Shown piece by piece: positions 56,360-64,000 of a stretch of 64,000 nt of DNA. The notes beneath the pieces were generated by a model. It had not been told where the DNA came from. It did not search any database and saw only the letters and a list, made by a program, of their open reading frames with translations. The translations under genes were made by a program, and so were the position numbers. This DNA comes from Flavobacterium bernardetii (GTDB taxonomy: Bacteria > Bacteroidota > Bacteroidia > Flavobacteriales > Flavobacteriaceae), in assembly GCF_011305415.1 (NCBI RefSeq), contig NZ_JAANOQ010000003.1, positions 286,218-350,217 of the forward strand, read 5' to 3'. Within the stretch, counting starts at the first letter, position 1; the number at the start of each line of letters is the position of its first letter.

Positions 56360-59272
56360 TTATTTTAAAATGGGTATAAGTAAAGTTACTTGGGTGCCAT
56401 TTGGATTGTTGTTTTCATCTAATAAATCATCAATTACGCAGCCAATTTTTTTATCTTTTCCAAAATTTAATAACTCTAATCTTTTTTCATTGGCATTTGT
56501 AGCAAACGATTCATGCTTTGTTTGACGTAATTGTAACGCTTTTTCTCGCCCAACACCATTATCTAAAATGATACATTTTAAACTGTTTTCTTCATTTAAA
56601 TGTATAAAAGTTATCGTTAAAATACGATTTTCTTTTTTATGTAATAAACCGTGTTTAATAGCATTTTCTACATAAGGTTGTATTAGCATTGTTGGGATTT
56701 TTATATAATCATCTGAAACTAAATTATTAATTTCGTAGCTAAACTTATCTTCAAATCTTAGTTTTTCTAACTCTAAATAAATGTTTAAACATTCGATTTC
56801 TTCATATAAACTTATGAAACCTTTTGAACTATGATCTAAATAAGCCCTTATTAAATCGGCAAATTTCGACAAATAGGAACTGGCTAAATGTTTCTGATTT
56901 AAAACAATATATTCTTGTATGGAGTTTAATGCGTTAAATATAAAGTGCGGATTCATTTGAGATTTCAAATTCTCTAATTTAAGAACGGCCAGATTATTTT
57001 CAAATTTTGCATTTTTTAAAGCTTGAATTTTTTCTTTTTCTTTTTGACGAAGTTTGTTTTTATAAAATAAAATGATAATTCCAAATGCAAATAGGAGCAA
57101 GGTTAGAACAAACCACCATTTTTTCCAGAAGGGTTGGTTGATGGTAAAAAAGATATTTTTGTATAAATATTGGTCTGTATTTAAAACTTTAACTCTAATT
57201 TCTAAAGTGTATTTATTAGATGGTAAACCATTAAAACCGATACTTTTAGTATTTGCATCTATTGGAATCCAATTTTCATTTTGTCCTATTAGTCTGTATT
57301 CATAAAGTAATTCATCGTCAGGATAATATCCATTAATATGAAAGTCAACCATAATACGGTTTTTGTCATATGGTAAGGAGTAAGTAGGTTTTATTAAGGT
57401 GTCTTTTTCGTTTATTTTTATTGATGTTATTAATATTTCATTTGGCTTGTAAGATTTTAAGTTGGTATTTTTATCCATTACAAAAAAATCTTTTTGATTG
57501 GAGAACAGTATGTTGTCATTGTTAATGATTAAACCATTAATATTCCCAACGTTTAAATTGTTATTTATTAATGTTGGAAAAAACTGGTTTGTTGTTGTAT
57601 TAAATGATTGTAATCCTACATCTGTCACAATCCATAAAATATCACCATCACTTTTAATATCTTGAATGATTTCAGATTTTAAACCTGTTTTTAAATCAAT
57701 TTTTTTAATGCATTTGTTGTTTTTAAAACCCAATATTCCATTGTTAAAAGTTGCGATCCAAATGATATTATTTTGAGTTTTACAAATGTCTTTTGCGATT
57801 ATACTTTTGTTGTTGTATTTAATAATTTTACTGTTATAGTTAGCTTCATATACAATTAAATTATCAACATAAGAAACATAAATTAAGTTGTTTTCTTTGT
57901 CATAAAAAGACCTGTAGGCTCTACTTTTATTTAAAACTTTGAATAAAACGAATTGGTTGTTTTTTAATGTAAACAGATTGGCGCAATTAAAACTACAATT
58001 AATTATTAAGTTCTTTTTTTCAATATATTGTAAATCTTTTGAATTGGCTATAGTGTTTAAATCAGTTGTTTTTTTGGTGTTTAAATCATAACAATAGGCA
58101 CCAACTTCATTACTAATTAATAATAGGTTTTTATTTTTTAAATATAACAATGCCGATATTTTTCTTTTTTCATTAATAGAAATATCTTCTTTTATTCCAT
58201 TAGATATATCTTGGATAAACACATTTCCATTAGATGTTCCTACAGCAATTTTTGATGGAGATATTTTTTCAATAGTAGAAATATTATCATTAATGACTAC
58301 ATCATTTAACCATTTTATATTTAAACTTGGAATGATGTAAATTCCATTGTTTAGAGTACTAACCCATATGGTTTTATTTTTATCTAAAATGGTTTTAGTA
58401 ATAAAATCATTTTTTAAAAAAGTATTTTCAGAGTAAAATTGATGGTTTTTATTAGTAACAATTATAATTCCTTTTGCGGTACTGAACCATAATTTGCTTT
58501 CATTTTCTGTAATAGTAATGATTTTGGTATGTAATAAGTCTGCTGGAAATTGTACTTCAAGTAACTCGAATCTATTTATTTTGTAAAATTTGTTCGTGTT
58601 TAATTCATTGTCATATAACAAAAAATAGTTCTCTTTTTTATAGGTGAAGAATTTCGGAAATATATTACTTCCGTATTTTGGAATACTTATCTTTTTATTA
58701 GTTAGTTGATTTTTTTCATTAATTGTAAAAACCTTATCATCAATTGTGAAATAAATTTGATTTTTTTGTTTGCAACTGGCTCTAATTATTGGTTTAGTTT
58801 TTGTCTCTGGTAATGGGATTTTTGTTTTAATTTTCGAATTTAAATCCAAAACATAAATGAACGAAGTGCAAAATATATACAATTTATTTTCTAGAAAGTA
58901 AAACTCAGCGAGTTCTCCTCTAAGTTCATTTTTCAAATCTAAATACAATACTAATTTATTTTTTTTAATGTTAAAAAATTGGCCGGAAATATTATTACAC
59001 CAAAGTTTGTTTTGATGGTCTAATTTTAAACCAAATACGGAGTTACCTCTTTTGTTCGAGTTGTTGTAATGTTTGTAGTCTTTTCCGTTAAAACTGTATA
59101 AGCCTTTATCAGCAGCCAGCCATATTAATCCTTTGTTATCTTCTAAGATATCATAAAACTCAATATCTGGTAAACCATCTTTTTCAGTTAATTTTATGTA
59201 TTTAGGATCCTGTGCGCTTGTTTTAAAAACGAACACAAAAAAGAATATGATATATTGGATTGCTTTTTTCAA
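56360..59272 (-). CDS. Sensor kinase with beta-propeller, Y_Y_Y and LytS-type kinase domains
   Basis: This 970-residue membrane protein has a signal peptide (MKKAIQYIIFFFVFVFKTSAQ) and two-component regulator propeller repeats (about 30-600, such as GLIWLAADKGLYSFNGKDY). A Y_Y_Y domain follows (about 640-705, YEYRLIGQNENWIPI), then one membrane helix (about 718-738) and a His_kinase domain with H at about 773 in NPHFIFNALNSIQEY. An ATPase part has DNGVGREKAL. The large periplasmic propeller should sense an extracellular ligand, often a glycan in this class. The only in-frame start before the signal peptide is TTG at 59272. Confidence 0.92.
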   Translation of the reverse strand: MKKAIQYIIFFFVFVFKTSAQDPKYIKLTEKDGLPDIEFYDILEDNKGLIWLAADKGLYSFNGKDYKHYNNSNKRGNSVFGLKLDHQNKLWCNNISGQFFNIKKNKLVLYLDLKNELRGELAEFYFLENKLYIFCTSFIYVLDLNSKIKTKIPLPETKTKPIIRASCKQKNQIYFTIDDKVFTINEKNQLTNKKISIPKYGSNIFPKFFTYKKENYFLLYDNELNTNKFYKINRFELLEVQFPADLLHTKIITITENESKLWFSTAKGIIIVTNKNHQFYSENTFLKNDFITKTILDKNKTIWVSTLNNGIYIIPSLNIKWLNDVVINDNISTIEKISPSKIAVGTSNGNVFIQDISNGIKEDISINEKRKISALLYLKNKNLLLISNEVGAYCYDLNTKKTTDLNTIANSKDLQYIEKKNLIINCSFNCANLFTLKNNQFVLFKVLNKSRAYRSFYDKENNLIYVSYVDNLIVYEANYNSKIIKYNNKSIIAKDICKTQNNIIWIATFNNGILGFKNNKCIKKIDLKTGLKSEIIQDIKSDGDILWIVTDVGLQSFNTTTNQFFPTLINNNLNVGNINGLIINNDNILFSNQKDFFVMDKNTNLKSYKPNEILITSIKINEKDTLIKPTYSLPYDKNRIMVDFHINGYYPDDELLYEYRLIGQNENWIPIDANTKSIGFNGLPSNKYTLEIRVKVLNTDQYLYKNIFFTINQPFWKKWWFVLTLLLFAFGIIILFYKNKLRQKEKEKIQALKNAKFENNLAVLKLENLKSQMNPHFIFNALNSIQEYIVLNQKHLASSYLSKFADLIRAYLDHSSKGFISLYEEIECLNIYLELEKLRFEDKFSYEINNLVSDDYIKIPTMLIQPYVENAIKHGLLHKKENRILTITFIHLNEENSLKCIILDNGVGREKALQLRQTKHESFATNANEKRLELLNFGKDKKIGCVIDDLLDENNNPNGTQVTLLIPILK

Positions 59273-59351
59273 TACTGCAATATTAATAAATGTTAAATAC
59301 TTTTCTGATTATTATTTCTGAAAACGCATTCCTGTTTGCTAAAGTAATCTT

Positions 59352-59388
59352 AAAAAAAAATCCCAACCTTTCAGTTGGGATTTTGTAT
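59352..59388 (-). terminator. Terminator after rplT
   Basis: AAAATCCCAAC (59357-59367) and GTTGGGATTTT (59374-59384) pair around CTTTCA. The minus-strand reading ends in nine T residues, downstream of rplT. It is the same hairpin as at 52504-52531. Confidence 0.9.
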
Positions 59389-59417
59389 AAGTAAGAATAA
59401 ATATGATTAAACGTTGA

Positions 59418-59762
59418 TTATTTCACTTTATTTACGATAGCTGCAAATGCCTCTGAGTGGTTCATAGCTAAATCCGCAAGAACTTTACGGTTCAATTCGA
59501 TGTTGTTAGCTTTTACTTTACCCATAAACTGAGAATAGCTCATTCCGTATTGTCTTGCACCAGCGTTGATACGCATGATCCATAATGCACGGAAGTTTCT
59601 TTTCTTTTGCTTTCTATCACGGTATGCATAGCACATTGCTTTTTCTACCGCATTTTTAGCTACTGTCCAAACGTTTTTACGTCTTCCGAAGAATCCTTTT
59701 GCTTGTTTTAATACTCTTTTTCTTTTAGCTCTTGTAGCTACTGAATTTACTGCTCTTGGCAT
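59418..59762 (-). CDS. rplT: 50S ribosomal protein L20
   Basis: L20 binds 23S rRNA early in large-subunit assembly and in many bacteria represses its own operon. The 114-residue protein starts [20 protein letters not shown] and has [32 protein letters not shown] and [13 protein letters not shown]. It is the last gene of thrS-infC-rpmI-rplT on the minus strand. Confidence 0.97.
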   Translation of the reverse strand: MPRAVNSVATRAKRKRVLKQAKGFFGRRKNVWTVAKNAVEKAMCYAYRDRKQKKRNFRALWIMRINAGARQYGMSYSQFMGKVKANNIELNRKVLADLAMNHSEAFAAIVNKVK

Positions 59763-59805
59763 AATTTTAAATGTTTTTTGTAGTAAGGCGACTTTAAGTA
59801 CTTTC

Positions 59806-59838
59806 GACTTCTTTTATCAGGTAGAACCTGTTGAAGTC
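59806..59838 (-). promoter_or_regulatory. Hairpin between rpmI and rplT, candidate L20 control site
   Basis: GACTTC and GAAGTC form an outer stem, and CAGGT and ACCTG an inner stem around a three-base loop; the internal loop is asymmetric. It sits 44 nt before the rplT start on the mRNA. L20-type proteins regulate their operons by binding such RNA structures in other phyla, so autoregulation is a reasonable inference. Confidence 0.5.
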
Positions 59839-59881
59839 TGCCCACTCCAGGGTTATTAATTTGTTTTAACCAAACAATTAA

Positions 59882-60079
59882 TTAAATAATATTTAATTGT
59901 TGTTTAATGCTTCTCATATCTGTTTTATGAACTAACGCAGAGTGAGTTAAAGCTAATTTACGTTTTTTAGATTTTTTTGTCAAAATGTGACTCTTAAAAG
60001 CGTGTTTTCTTTTGATCTTTCCAGAACCAGTAACTTTAAATCGTTTCTTAGCACTAGATTTTGTTTTCATTTTAGGCAT
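59882..60079 (-). CDS. rpmI: 50S ribosomal protein L35
   Basis: This 65-residue very basic protein starts [25 protein letters not shown] and contains [12 protein letters not shown], as in L35. It lies between infC and rplT, the usual place. The C-terminal end ([10 protein letters not shown]) is normal. Confidence 0.97.
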   Translation of the reverse strand: MPKMKTKSSAKKRFKVTGSGKIKRKHAFKSHILTKKSKKRKLALTHSALVHKTDMRSIKQQLNII

Positions 60080-60159
60080 TTTTTCCTAGGTATTTAATTT
60101 ATTCTTACTTACTATCTTGATAGCTTTAGGCTTTTGGCAGTAAACATTTGGCTTTTGAT

Positions 60160-60194
60160 AGCTTATGGCTTATTGCATATTGCTTATAGCATTA
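60160..60194. repeat. Heptamer array between infC and rpmI
   Basis: AGCTTAT, GGCTTAT, TGCATAT, TGCTTAT and AGCATTA follow each other with a 7-bp period. The last unit overlaps the infC stop codon. Related GGCTTTTG-type sequence continues to 60123 with a looser period. Confidence 0.55.
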
Positions 60195-60755
60195 TTTTAC
60201 TTTCTTTTTAGATGCAATATATATAATCATACGTTTTCCTTCTAAAACAGGCATACTTTCTACCTTACCGTATTCTTCTAAATCTTGAGCTAAACGTAAT
60301 AATAAAATTTGTCCTTGTTCTTTATAGATGATAGAACGTCCTTTAAAGAATACAAACGCTTTTAATTTAGAACCTTCTTGTAAGAACTTTAAAGCATTCT
60401 TTTTCTTAAATTCATAATCATGTTCATCTGTTTGAGGTCCGAAACGAATTTCCTTAATTACAACCTGACTAGATTTGGCTTTTAATTCTTTTTCCCTTTT
60501 CTTTTGTTGGTATAAGAATTTTCCATAATCCATCAATTTACAAACAGGTGGTTCTGCGTTAGGCGAAATTTCCACTAAGTCTACTTCTTGTTCCTCTGCA
60601 AATCTTAATGCATCGGCCATTTTGTAAACTCCAGGTTCAATATTTTCACCTACTAATCGTACTTCAGCTACACCTCTAATTAAATTATTAATACGGTGTG
60701 CTGCTACTTTTTCTACTCTAGGAGTGTAACTCCCTCTTCCTCTTCTAATTGCTAT
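60192..60755 (-). CDS. infC: Translation initiation factor IF-3, non-AUG start
   Basis: IF-3 prevents subunit joining and checks the start codon in the P site. The protein has the C-domain [16 protein letters not shown] and the N-domain [21 protein letters not shown]. The first ATG (60620) would remove the N-domain, so translation must start upstream. The frame is closed by TGA just before GTC-ATA-GCA-ATT-AGA-AGA. The likely start is ATA at 60755 (giving [16 protein letters not shown], 187 residues), with ATT two codons later as the alternative. Rare starts allow IF-3 to limit its own synthesis. It lies 23 nt after thrS. Confidence 0.9.
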   Translation of the reverse strand: MAIRRGRGSYTPRVEKVAAHRINNLIRGVAEVRLVGENIEPGVYKMADALRFAEEQEVDLVEISPNAEPPVCKLMDYGKFLYQQKKREKELKAKSSQVVIKEIRFGPQTDEHDYEFKKKNALKFLQEGSKLKAFVFFKGRSIIYKEQGQILLLRLAQDLEEYGKVESMPVLEGKRMIIYIASKKKVK

Positions 60756-60778
60756 GACTCAGTAATTTTAGTTAAACT

Positions 60779-62719
60779 TTAAAATTGTTTCAATGTTTTG
60801 CTTATTTCTTCATTTACAATTTTGGCAAATTCCTCAATTGTAACTGTAATATTTCCTTTTCCTTCTTGTCCATTACGACGTACAGAAATGGTACCATTTT
60901 TCTCTTCTTCTTCACCAACTATCAGCATAAACGGCATTTTCTGCATTTCAGCTTCTCTAATTTTCTTCCCGATTGTTTCATTTCGGTTGTCAATTAGGGC
61001 GCGAATTTCGTGAATTTCCAGCAAATCTAAAACTTTTTTCGCATATTTTTCATATTTCTCACTTAAACTTAATATAATAGCCTGTTCTGGCATTAACCAA
61101 AGTGGGAAATTTCCTGCAGTATGTTCTAGTAAAATCGCAATAAATCTTTCCATCGAACCAAATGGTGCTCTGTGAATCATTACAGGTCTGTGTAACTTAT
61201 CGTCAGCTCCTTTGTAAGACAATTCAAAACGTTCAGGTAAGTTGTAATCTACTTGGATAGTTCCTAGTTGCCAACTTCTTCCTAAAGCATCTTTTACCAT
61301 AAAGTCTAACTTCGGACCGTAAAAGGCAGCTTCACCTGCTTCAATTACATAGTTTAAACCTTTGTCTTTCGCAGCGCTAATAATGGCGTTTTCTGCTTTT
61401 TCCCAGTTTTCAACACTACCTATATATTTTTCTGGATTGTTTAAATCTCTAACAGAAACCTGTGCTGTAAAGTTTTCAAATCCTAAAGAACCAAATACAT
61501 ATAATACTAAATCAATTACGTTTTTAAATTCCGCATCCAATTGATCTGGCATACAGAAAATATGCGCATCATCTTGAGTAAATCCTCTAACACGAGTTAA
61601 TCCGTGTAATTCACCCGATTGCTCATATCTATATACTGTACCAAATTCAGCATAACGCTTTGGTAAATCTTTGTAAGACCAAGGTCTAGAATTATAAATC
61701 TCACAGTGATGTGGACAGTTCATTGGTTTCAATAAAAACTCTTCGCCTTCAGCTGGAGTAGTTATCGGTTGAAAACTATCTGCACCATATTTAGCATAAT
61801 GTCCAGAAGTAACATACAATTCTTTCTGACCTATATGTGGTGTAACAACTTGTTCGTAACCCGCTTTCTTTTGTGCTTTCTTTAAAAATTGCTCTAATCT
61901 ATCGCGTAAAGCTGCTCCTTTTGGTAGCCATAACGGTAAACCTTGACCAACACGTTGTGAAAAATGGAATAAATCTAATTCTTTTCCTAATTTTCTATGA
62001 TCACGTCTTTTGGCTTCTTCTAATAATTCTAAATAATCCGTTAAGTCTTTCTGTTTCGGGAAAGAAGTTCCGTAAACACGAGTCAACTGTTTGTTTTTCT
62101 CATCACCACGCCAATACGCACCAGCAATACTCATGATTTTCACAGCTTTGATAATTCCAGTATTCGGAATATGTCCACCACGACATAAGTCAAAAAAGTT
62201 AGCATGATCACAAAAGGTAATCGTTCCGTCTTCTAAGTTAGAAATCAATTCTGTTTTGTACTCGTTATTTTTATATACTTCTAATGCTTCTGCTTTAGTA
62301 ACAGCGCGCATTTTAAATTCGTGTTTCTCTCTTGAGATTTCTAAAACTCTATCTTCTATCTTTTTGAAATCGGCATCCGTAATTTTGTTATCTCCAAAAT
62401 CTACATCATAATAAAACCCATTATCAATCGCTGGACCAAGTGTTAACTTAATTCCAGAGTACATTTCTTCTAGTGTTTGCGCCAATACGTGCGAAGTCGA
62501 ATGCCAAAAAGCTTTTTTACCTTCTTTGTCATTCCATGTATATAAGGTAAGATTACCATCGGTAGTTAACGGGGTAGATGTTTCAATCGTTGTATCATTA
62601 TAATTAGCCGAAATAACATTTCTAGCAAATCCTTCGCTAATGTTCTTAGCAACATCCATAGGAGTCACGCCTTGCGCAAACTCTCTCACCGAACCATCGG
62701 GTAAAGTAACTTTAATCAT
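60779..62719 (-). CDS. thrS: Threonyl-tRNA synthetase
   Basis: ThrRS charges tRNA-Thr and edits Ser-tRNA-Thr. The 646-residue protein has the TGS domain ([17 protein letters not shown]), the editing domain with [13 protein letters not shown] and [12 protein letters not shown], and the class II core with the zinc-binding [12 protein letters not shown], the [18 protein letters not shown] motif 2 and [11 protein letters not shown]. An anticodon-binding domain ends the protein. It is the first gene of the operon on the minus strand. Confidence 0.98.
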   Translation of the reverse strand: MIKVTLPDGSVREFAQGVTPMDVAKNISEGFARNVISANYNDTTIETSTPLTTDGNLTLYTWNDKEGKKAFWHSTSHVLAQTLEEMYSGIKLTLGPAIDNGFYYDVDFGDNKITDADFKKIEDRVLEISREKHEFKMRAVTKAEALEVYKNNEYKTELISNLEDGTITFCDHANFFDLCRGGHIPNTGIIKAVKIMSIAGAYWRGDEKNKQLTRVYGTSFPKQKDLTDYLELLEEAKRRDHRKLGKELDLFHFSQRVGQGLPLWLPKGAALRDRLEQFLKKAQKKAGYEQVVTPHIGQKELYVTSGHYAKYGADSFQPITTPAEGEEFLLKPMNCPHHCEIYNSRPWSYKDLPKRYAEFGTVYRYEQSGELHGLTRVRGFTQDDAHIFCMPDQLDAEFKNVIDLVLYVFGSLGFENFTAQVSVRDLNNPEKYIGSVENWEKAENAIISAAKDKGLNYVIEAGEAAFYGPKLDFMVKDALGRSWQLGTIQVDYNLPERFELSYKGADDKLHRPVMIHRAPFGSMERFIAILLEHTAGNFPLWLMPEQAIILSLSEKYEKYAKKVLDLLEIHEIRALIDNRNETIGKKIREAEMQKMPFMLIVGEEEEKNGTISVRRNGQEGKGNITVTIEEFAKIVNEEISKTLKQF

Positions 62720-62740
62720 TGTTTAGTTTTTATTGAAATG

Positions 62741-62748
62741 CAAATATA
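62741..62748 (-). promoter_or_regulatory. -7 box of thrS operon
   Basis: On the minus strand TATATTTG matches the -7 consensus 21 nt before the thrS ATG. A -33 TTTG at normal spacing is not evident. Confidence 0.55.
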
Positions 62749-62770
62749 GTATAAACCAATATTTCCTACA

Positions 62771-62892
62771 ATATATATAGGTATAGTTTTCTACAATATA
62801 ATAGTCTGGTTTTTTATTCTATATATAGGTGTGATTTTATACAGTATATAGGTATGGTTTCTTGCTATTATATATAGGTATGTTTTTTTAGG
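62771..62892. repeat. Five imperfect tandem repeats of about 24 bp
   Basis: The unit is close to TATATATAGGTATGGTTTT plus a short variable tail. Copies begin near 62773, 62797, 62820, 62845 and 62869 and differ at several positions. They lie between thrS and the rRNA operon. Confidence 0.7.
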
Positions 62893-62898
62893 AGCTAT

Positions 62899-62971
62899 TT
62901 CCTGCTATCCGCTCTATCTTTTATTTAATTTTAAGGAATTAAATAAAAGGATGCCGCTCCTATCAGGGCTA
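62899..62971 (-). repeat. Dispersed hairpin repeat, copy 2
   Basis: On the minus strand the order is GCCCTGATAGGAGCGGCATC, a 12-bp AT stem (62919-62930 with 62937-62948), and GAGCGGATAGCAGGAAATAG. The flanking blocks correspond to those of copy 1 at 48331-48417. Confidence 0.8.
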
Positions 62972-63272
62972 GAAATCCATTTTCTGAAGAAATTCTCAAA
63001 AAACATTCGCGCTTTTAATGGTTTCTGAAGGCTTGATTTTAGATAAACCCATAAAAAACGGGCTGTTTTAAAAAGAATGCACTTATTTTTCAATCCGTAT
63101 GTTTCTTCTGTTTCCTTTAAAAGATGGTGCTAAAGGGATGAAGGATTAGGTAATCGCTGAAAGTTCAAAAAAATCGACGCTTGTAACTACTTGTAACTAT
63201 CTGTAAATTAAACGACAAGAAAATACTTTAAAAAAAGGTTAAGATAAAGTTAGGAATAACGAAATTAAGTGC

Positions 63273-63280
63273 TAGTTTTG
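63273..63280 (+). promoter_or_regulatory. rRNA promoter P1 (-7 box)
   Basis: TAGTTTTG is followed by CACCCGCAATGAGAGAG. The -33 region reads GTTAGG, a weak match. The downstream sequence is shared with P2 and P3. Before it, at 63180-63208, a 10-bp unit near CTTGTAACTA is repeated twice, with a third partial copy. The rest of 62972-63230 shows no feature. Confidence 0.65.
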
Positions 63281-63359
63281 CACCCGCAATGAGAGAGAAG
63301 TTCTTTATATAATGACAAACAAATCGGAAAACATTTTTTTTAAAAAAGATGAAAAAAGA

Positions 63360-63392
63360 TTTGGAATTTAAAATATAAAGATGTTATCTTTG
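63360..63392 (+). promoter_or_regulatory. rRNA promoter P2
   Basis: TTTG (63360-63363), a 21-nt spacer and TATCTTTG (63385-63392), followed by CACCCCGCAAGAGAGG. Confidence 0.82.
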
Positions 63393-63474
63393 CACCCCGC
63401 AAGAGAGGGAGTTCTTACAAATAATGATTGATTAAAACAGATGAAAATTTTCTCAAAAAAAAGTTTCAAAAAGT

Positions 63475-63505
63475 TTTGGTAATTAAAAAAAAGGTTCTAC
63501 TTTTG
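63475..63505 (+). promoter_or_regulatory. rRNA promoter P3
   Basis: TTTG (63475-63478), a 19-nt spacer and TACTTTTG (63498-63505), followed by CACCCGCTAACACAGAGAG. It is the promoter nearest the 16S gene, about 225 nt upstream. Confidence 0.85.
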
Positions 63506-63600
63506 CACCCGCTAACACAGAGAGCAACGCTTGAAGTTGAAGCAAAAAACACAGAAGAGAAATACAGATGACTTCATAGAAGTCACACGTTTGTAGAAAC

Positions 63601-63617
63601 GTTCATAGACATATTGG
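63601..63617 (+). promoter_or_regulatory. boxA-like antitermination element in rRNA leader
   Basis: GTTCATAGACATATTGG resembles the GTTCTTTGACATATTGG element that I remember from Flavobacterium rRNA leaders, and the general boxA pattern. Weaker GTTCTT sequences follow P1 and P2. The function is inferred. Confidence 0.4.
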
Positions 63618-63733
63618 ATTGACAGCATATAAGAATAAGAGTAAATCTTTTTCGAGTATTATAAAGAATTGAATACCTAGCAAAATGATTATCGTCGATA
63701 AAATAAATTAGATAGTGATATCTTAAAAAATCT

Positions 63734-64000
63734 ACGATGAAGAGTTTGATCCTGGCTCAGGATGAACGCTAGCGGCAGGCTTAACACATGCAAGTCGAGG
63801 GGTAGGTTACTTCGGTAATTGAGACCGGCGCACGGGTGCGTAACGCGTATACAATCTACCTTTTACAGAGGGATAGCCCAGAGAAATTTGGATTAATACC
63901 TCATAGTATTTTTGAATGGCATCATTTGATTATTAAAGTTCCAACGGTAAAAGATGAGTATGCGTCCCATTAGCTAGATGGTAAGGTAACGGCTTACCAT
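63734..64000 (+). rRNA. rrs: 16S ribosomal RNA, 5' part
   Basis: AGAGTTTGATCCTGGCTCAG begins at 63741, which places base 1 near 63734. GGATGAACGCTAGCGGCAGG and the ACACATGCAAGTCGAGGGG region follow, with the bacteroidete and Flavobacterium pattern. The gene runs off the right edge. Confidence 0.98.

Noticed and set aside
60192..60620. A naturally short 142-residue IF-3
   Set aside because: The upstream frame encodes the conserved IF-3 N-domain without a stop back to the ATA/ATT codons, so the short form is a start-calling artefact.
62972..63230. Small ORF upstream of the rRNA operon
   Set aside because: The best ATG frame is only 17 codons, and no family or conservation argument supports it.

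Overview
The window is a chromosomal segment of a Flavobacterium-like member of the Bacteroidetes. The evidence is very AT-rich DNA, promoters of the TTTG-N19-TAnnTTTG type, starts without Shine-Dalgarno sequences, type IX secretion (T9SS) sorting domains, and the 5' end of a Flavobacterium-type 16S rRNA gene at the right edge. Most of the window is conserved housekeeping DNA. It contains one clear accessory island and several families of intergenic repeats.

Layout. 1-5150: end of gpsA, an LprI-like secreted protein, priA, a LytTR response regulator and the rpsF-rpsR-rplI operon. 5177-10754: a DUF6495 gene, ligA, two small paralogous membrane proteins, and on the minus strand a 5'-nucleotidase split into two genes. 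10801-18417: a DUF6913 gene with dapA, then bamD-rpoZ-coaBC-porD-recN and fabV. 18585-30708: three giant tandem paralogues with FN3, choice-of-anchor J and T9SS type A sorting domains, showing recent internal duplications. 30797-34737: a GT2 glycosyltransferase, coaE and an OmpR-class two-component pair.

34800-45519 is the accessory region. Two near-identical glutaminase (glsA) genes in direct orientation, 9238 bp apart, flank a TonB-dependent receptor, an ATP-grasp ligase, an NIS (IucA/IucC) siderophore synthetase, an MFS exporter and a PepSY membrane protein. This reads as a compact siderophore make-export-import-reduce system. It is bounded inside by a decayed IS3-like element (35716-36098) and a 121-bp MITE-like element (43871-43991). 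The second glsA copy begins inside a duplicated terminator just after the MITE, and a short scar resembling a third glsA lies at 45484-45519.

45587-50304 is a complete cyanophycin locus (cphA divergent from cphB-iaaA), which with the glutaminases makes a nitrogen storage and release neighbourhood. 50480-52426 holds a 47-codon membrane ORF, rlmF and a GRDP-like protein with a Cys/Gly-rich tail. 52544-59272 (minus strand) holds a T9SS beta-helix protein, a LytTR regulator and a 970-residue beta-propeller sensor kinase. 59418-62719 (minus strand) is thrS-infC-rpmI-rplT: infC starts at a non-AUG codon, and a hairpin that could be an L20 control site lies before rplT. 62720-63733 holds tandem repeats, a hairpin repeat also found at 48331-48417, and three tandem rRNA promoters leading to the 16S gene at 63734.

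All functional calls come from reading the sequence and from remembered family motifs. No database search was run.
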